NCBI GenBank assembly: GCA_964498585.1
Contig: CAZCHH010000017.1
Coordinates: 1 to 55,017, forward strand
Source: JAAYJM01 sp964498585
Lineage (GTDB): Bacteria; Bacteroidota; Ignavibacteria; Kapaibacteriales; UBA2268
DNA: 55,017 nucleotides
Reading direction: 5' to 3'
The position numbers and the translations under genes are program-made. The first letter of the stretch is position 1, and each line of letters opens with the position of its first letter. A model generated the notes under the pieces. It was not told where the DNA came from. It saw only the letters and a program-made list of their open reading frames with translations, and searched no databases. Below, one piece after another: positions 51,879-55,017 of the stretch.

Positions 51879-52466
51879 ATGAAATGTTTCCAGATATTAT
51901 TATTGTTGTTGATAATTTTCATTAGTGGTTGCTCCCCGGATTCATTTACTTTGCATAAGAACAAACACGATGTAAATTCAAAAATCAGACAAATTAATGG
52001 TTTAATAATGTCTGATTTAGATTCATTTGAGCAATTGAATGATAATTCAATATTATTAAAAGAAAACGCAGTCATTGCTATGCAGGTAAGCAACATTACT
52101 CAATTAAGAGCTCAGTTTCTTGTTGAATTAATTAAGGGCAATGGACTTACTTTCAATTTACACACTGTTTCTAATTGGTTCGATATTCATCATAGAATTT
52201 CTTTTAGATATTATACTAATGAATTATCTGTTTGGAAAGATACTACTTCATTATATAATAATTTTTCAAAACAAATTGATACTAATCAAAAGGAGTGGAT
52301 TGTATTCGAAAATTATGGAAATGATTTTAAAATAATATTAGGTTGTGATACTATTTTCAATAAAAAAATTAATTCTGTTGCCACTGAATATGTAATAATT
52401 GAGACTGGGAAAAATACTGAAGTAAAGTTAGAGTCTATTCTGTTTTCTGATATAAACAAACAATAG
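51879..52466 (+). CDS. Small lipoprotein of unknown function
   Basis: This 195-residue protein has a lipoprotein signal (LLLLLIIFISGCSPD, Cys at 18). The mature part mixes helices and strands (LIMSDLDSFEQLNDNSILLK, then TQLRAQFLVELIKGNGLTFN) without a recognised motif. It directly follows the 459-residue lipoprotein gene. Both probably sit in the outer membrane facing the periplasm; function unknown. Confidence 0.65.
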   Translation: MKCFQILLLLLIIFISGCSPDSFTLHKNKHDVNSKIRQINGLIMSDLDSFEQLNDNSILLKENAVIAMQVSNITQLRAQFLVELIKGNGLTFNLHTVSNWFDIHHRISFRYYTNELSVWKDTTSLYNNFSKQIDTNQKEWIVFENYGNDFKIILGCDTIFNKKINSVATEYVIIETGKNTEVKLESILFSDINKQ

Positions 52467-53299
52467 AATATTCAGAGCTTTTTTATTTGTTTTTTAATAA
52501 ATTATTAATATAGAAAAAGGTTTAGTATTTTTAAATGGCCCTAGACTGTTTCTAAAAAAGTTCATCTTTATTCACAAAATTTGACTTATACCAAATCTAC
52601 ATCAAGTAGTGTAAAATCATAATGTAATGCCCAAACTAAGTGAGTAATCTTAAATGTTTTTTTAACAAGGATTTGTGAGATTCCTCACTTCGTTTCAGAA
52701 TGACATCGTAGTTTGTCTGTCATTCTGAGATGAGCGAATAATCCAGAGAACATTGGTTTAAAAGAAATATTCTGGATTCTTCGCTACGCTCAGAATGACA
52801 TCGTAGTTTGTCATTCTGGCGTATGCCAGAATCCATCTTGGGAAAGCAAGTGAGCTTGCTCACGATACATTTGGGCAAGCCCAAATGCTTCATTGAAATA
52901 GCTAAAATTGAATAGCGTTGAATAATAATAAGATGGATTCTGACATCCGTCAGAATGACAGTGCAAAGTAATATCATCTCCATTTAAATGAAGCATTTGT
53001 TTTATCGTGGGATTGCCAATGACATAAGAAATAAGTATTTTAACGAATTATTGCATTAGATTGTAACTTTCTTAAATATGGTAAACATGTGCGAAAGTTT
53101 TTTGCTATTCTACATTGCGAAAGTTTCCTTACTTTCGTAAAGTTGGGGTAGTCAAAAGTAAAGATGTCATTGGTAACTACAATTCTAAAATTCCATTTTT
53201 TTTATATTTATTTTTGGCTTATGCCAATAATTTTTGTAATTTTGTAATTGGCTTATGCCAATAATTGAAAATAAGTTTTAAAAATGAAATTTTTAGTTA
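52467..53299. repeat. Intergenic repeat mosaic: B, B, A, inverted C and hairpins
   Basis: No gene in 830 bp. Module B copies are at 52625-52703 (degenerate) and 52720-52798 (well preserved). Module A is at 52811-52958 (148 bp), with terminal arms CATTCTGGCGTATGCCAG and ACATCCGTCAGAATGA and internal GCAAGTGAGCTTGC and TTTGGGCAAGCCCAAA hairpins. Module C inverted is at 52972-53022. A hairpin repeat is at 53115-53145, also seen at 46763-46794. Two copies of TGGCTTATGCCAATAAT lie near 53215-53265. Confidence 0.88.
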
Positions 53300-53845
53300 A
53301 TGAATGATAGAATATATAGCGGTGGAGCTGATAGATTAAGAAGACTGGAAAGGATAGAACGTCTTGAGATTGACAAAGTAGTTGAATTTTGTCTTACTGA
53401 AAAACCACTAAAAACATTATTAGACATCGGCACCGGCAGCGGACTTTTTGCAGAAGCATTTTATAAAAAGGGAATTATTGTTTCTGGTGTTGATTTAAAT
53501 GCTGAATTAATCGAAATTGCTAAGCAATATTTACCCAAATCTGAATTTAAAGTTGGATATGCAGAAGAACTACCATATAAAAACTCATCGTTTGATGCAT
53601 CATTTTTTGGATTAGTTTTTCACGAAGTTGCTGATTTCGAAAAAGCAATGTCTGAAGCATTTAAAGTATCTAAAAAATATACATTTATACTCGAATGGAA
53701 ATATAAAGTTGAAGATTTTGGTCCACCAATCGAACATAGATTAAGACCAGCTTTCGTTACTGAACTCGCAAAAAACACCGGTTATTCAAATATTTATGAA
53801 TATCCATTAACACATTTAATTTTATATACTTTTGAGAAAGATTAA
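53300..53845 (+). CDS. Class I SAM-dependent methyltransferase (small)
   Basis: This 181-residue Methyltransf_11-type domain has motif I LLDIGTGSGLFAEAFYKKGI near 41-60, the acidic residue in VSGVDLNAELIEIAKQYL, motif IV-like region AEELPYKNSSFDASFFGLVF, and HEVADFEKAMSEAFKVSKKY. The protein is a bare catalytic core without accessory domains. It opens a tight gene group: the thioesterase starts at the base after its stop and DUF134 14 bp further on. The substrate is not predictable. Confidence 0.85.
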   Translation: MNDRIYSGGADRLRRLERIERLEIDKVVEFCLTEKPLKTLLDIGTGSGLFAEAFYKKGIIVSGVDLNAELIEIAKQYLPKSEFKVGYAEELPYKNSSFDASFFGLVFHEVADFEKAMSEAFKVSKKYTFILEWKYKVEDFGPPIEHRLRPAFVTELAKNTGYSNIYEYPLTHLILYTFEKD

Positions 53846-54247
53846 ATGTTTATGGAATCGAATAAATCTATTGTAAATGTTAGAGTGGAATACAGCCACA
53901 CTGACAAAATGGAGTATGTTCATCATTCGCAGTATCTTGTTTATTATGAATTAGCCCGTTGGGAACATTTCAGAAAAAATGGTATTTGCTATAAAGATGT
54001 CGAAAAAAATGGTGTTTATATGCCAGTAATCAATGCTAAAGTTGATTATTTAAAGCCAGCATATTATGATGATGAGCTTAAAATTTGCACTGAATTGAAA
54101 ATTGACGGAGCTAAATTTGTTTTTCACCATGAAATCTTTAATAATGTTGACGAATTAATCAATGAAAGCGAAATTACTGTCGCTTGCATTGATAAAAGTA
54201 CAAAGAAACCAATTAGACCATTGAAACAACTTTTGGAAATAGAATAA
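53846..54247 (+). CDS. Acyl-CoA thioesterase, hotdog fold (YbgC type)
   Basis: This 133-residue 4-hydroxybenzoyl-CoA thioesterase-like protein has VEYSHTDKMEYVHHSQYLVY near 13-32. The Asp of the HTD motif followed by the tyrosine/histidine region and ELARWEHF are the expected features of the YbgC family. It then has YLKPAYYDDELKICTELKID and SEITVACIDKSTKKPIRPL. Such enzymes hydrolyse short or medium acyl-CoAs in the cytoplasm; in many bacteria a relative sits with the Tol-Pal genes, which is not the case here. It is translated immediately after the methyltransferase. Confidence 0.86.
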   Translation: MFMESNKSIVNVRVEYSHTDKMEYVHHSQYLVYYELARWEHFRKNGICYKDVEKNGVYMPVINAKVDYLKPAYYDDELKICTELKIDGAKFVFHHEIFNNVDELINESEITVACIDKSTKKPIRPLKQLLEIE

Positions 54248-54261
54248 AAGAATAAAACGAT

Positions 54262-54681
54262 ATGCCAAGGCCAAATAAATCAAGAAAAGTATTTTCCAAT
54301 CCGGGAGCATTCTGTTTTCAACCAGTTGGAATACTCAATACAAATGACACAGTAGAACTAACTTTAGATGAATTTGAGGCAATTCGTTTAGCTGACTACG
54401 AAGGATTATACCAGGGGAAAGCTGCTGAAAAAATGGAGGTTTCCCGTCAGACTTTTGGCAATATTATCAATTCTGCTCATAAAAAAATTGCTGATTTTTT
54501 GATTAATGTAAAAACATTGAAAATCAGTGGTGGAGACATTGAATACGAAACTGATGATGAAAATTTTATTTGTTTTAGATGTAAAATCTTTGGGAATACA
54601 AATTTCAAAGTAGAAAAAAAAGAGTTATGCCCAAATTGTGTTAGTCCGCATTTGCATAGGATAATTGGTGAAAATGAATAA
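54262..54681 (+). CDS. DUF134 (UPF0251) family DNA-binding-like protein
   Basis: This 139-residue protein starts MPRPNKSRKVFSNPGAFCFQ and contains LTLDEFEAIRLADYEGLYQG and KAAEKMEVSRQTFGNIINSA, a helix-turn-helix like sigma region 4, as in UPF0251. The C-terminal tail CFRCKIFGNTNFKVEKKELC then PNC looks like a small zinc-ribbon (two CxxC-type pairs). Family members are found near iron-sulfur cluster carriers and hydrogenase genes in many anaerobes; their role is unproven. It is the last gene of the three-gene group. Confidence 0.85.
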   Translation: MPRPNKSRKVFSNPGAFCFQPVGILNTNDTVELTLDEFEAIRLADYEGLYQGKAAEKMEVSRQTFGNIINSAHKKIADFLINVKTLKISGGDIEYETDDENFICFRCKIFGNTNFKVEKKELCPNCVSPHLHRIIGENE

Positions 54682-55017
54682 TATGTAACAATTTTTCTTT
54701 TACATTTTATTAATTTTGTAGTTATGAATGTGTTCAGAATGACATATTTACGTTTGTCTGTCATTCTGAGCCCCCAGTAAAGGAAGCACTTTATTTAAAT
54801 GGTGATGACATAATATTCAGTGTCATTCTGACGGATGTCAGAATCCATCTTGGTTTTCTTTATGAGAAAGGACAAAGGAATATTTTAGTCATTAGTTGTT
54901 ACCAATGACATCGTAGTTTGTCATTCTGGCGGATGTCAGAATCCATCTTGGTTTTATCTAAAGAGAAAGGACAAAGGAATATTTCGTCATTAGTTGTTAC
55001 CAATGACATCGTAGTTT
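54682..55017. repeat. Repeat cluster with a tandem 99-bp unit, running off the window
   Basis: Module C lies at 54761-54810. From 54822 a 99-bp unit begins with the left arm of module A (CATTCTGACGGATGTCAG then AATCCATCTTGG) and continues with a spacer and GTTGTTACCAATGACATCGT. It is repeated in tandem from 54921, and the second copy reaches the window end at 55017 (96 of 99 bp). Differences are few, so the duplication is young. More copies may follow beyond the window. Confidence 0.88.

Noticed and set aside
52720..52983. 87-codon minus-strand ORF
   Set aside because: It is the translation of modules B and A; related peptide strings appear at 38228-38425 and 46258-46542 for the same reason.

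Overview
The window is AT-rich chromosomal DNA from a bacterium of the Bacteroidota/Chlorobiota (FCB) assemblage. The best marker is the C-terminal type IX secretion (type A) sorting domain on the protein at 49113-50240. Short lipobox lipoproteins, mostly absent Shine-Dalgarno sequences, a tyrosine recombinase of the kind common in this group and a DUF6876 protein agree with this. A fermentative or at least partly anaerobic lineage (Ignavibacteria/Kapabacteria-like) is plausible because HydG, the [FeFe]-hydrogenase maturase, is present, but the genus cannot be fixed from this window. A run of 10 N at 36605-36614 shows that this is a scaffolded assembly.

Layout. 1-20.9 kb is ordinary host sequence: fusA-type EF-G, an LCP-family protein, an outer-membrane barrel, hslU, cheB, cheW-purB, an AraC/GyrI regulator, nadA-nadC, hydG, lon, a class II photolyase, a TolC-type channel and a Cache-domain lipoprotein. 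21.2-35.5 kb is a 14.27-kb integrated element in the 3' part of tRNA-Leu(CAG). It is bounded by a 62-bp direct repeat (61/62 identical) and carries a tyrosine integrase next to the left repeat. It also holds an unrecognised operon of large coiled-coil/membrane proteins, small unknown genes, a serine recombinase with a decayed relative, an ARPP-1 protein, a sigma-like factor, an excisionase-type HTH protein and a region rich in structured repeats. 35.5-36.6 kb is a tRNA cluster (Leu, Ser, Arg and a Ser fragment cut by the N gap) with a four-helix-bundle (23S-IVP-like) gene between inverted repeats. 36.8-54.7 kb is host again: a methyltransferase and acetyltransferase, an envelope cluster (glycosyltransferase, PlsY, RodZ-like, DUF2279, GT2), a MacA/MacB-type pair, nuoN, a T9SS-exported protein, two lipoproteins, a methyltransferase, a thioesterase and DUF134.

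The host intergenic regions are studded with a modular set of short palindromic repeats. There are three recurrent modules: A, about 148 bp; B, 79 bp; C, about 51 bp. They share ends of the form TCATTC(T/C)GA...TCAGAATGA and are combined in mosaics. They are essentially absent from the 14-kb element, which independently supports its foreign origin.

The most interesting material is (i) the tRNA-Leu element and its unknown four-gene minus-strand cargo operon (23041-26892), (ii) its control region with nested hairpins, 51-bp tandem repeats and four 19-bp iteron-like repeats (31.9-32.9 kb), (iii) the modular intergenic repeats and (iv) the four-helix-bundle gene enclosed by inverted repeats between tRNA genes. 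Functions stated here are read from motifs; no database search was run.
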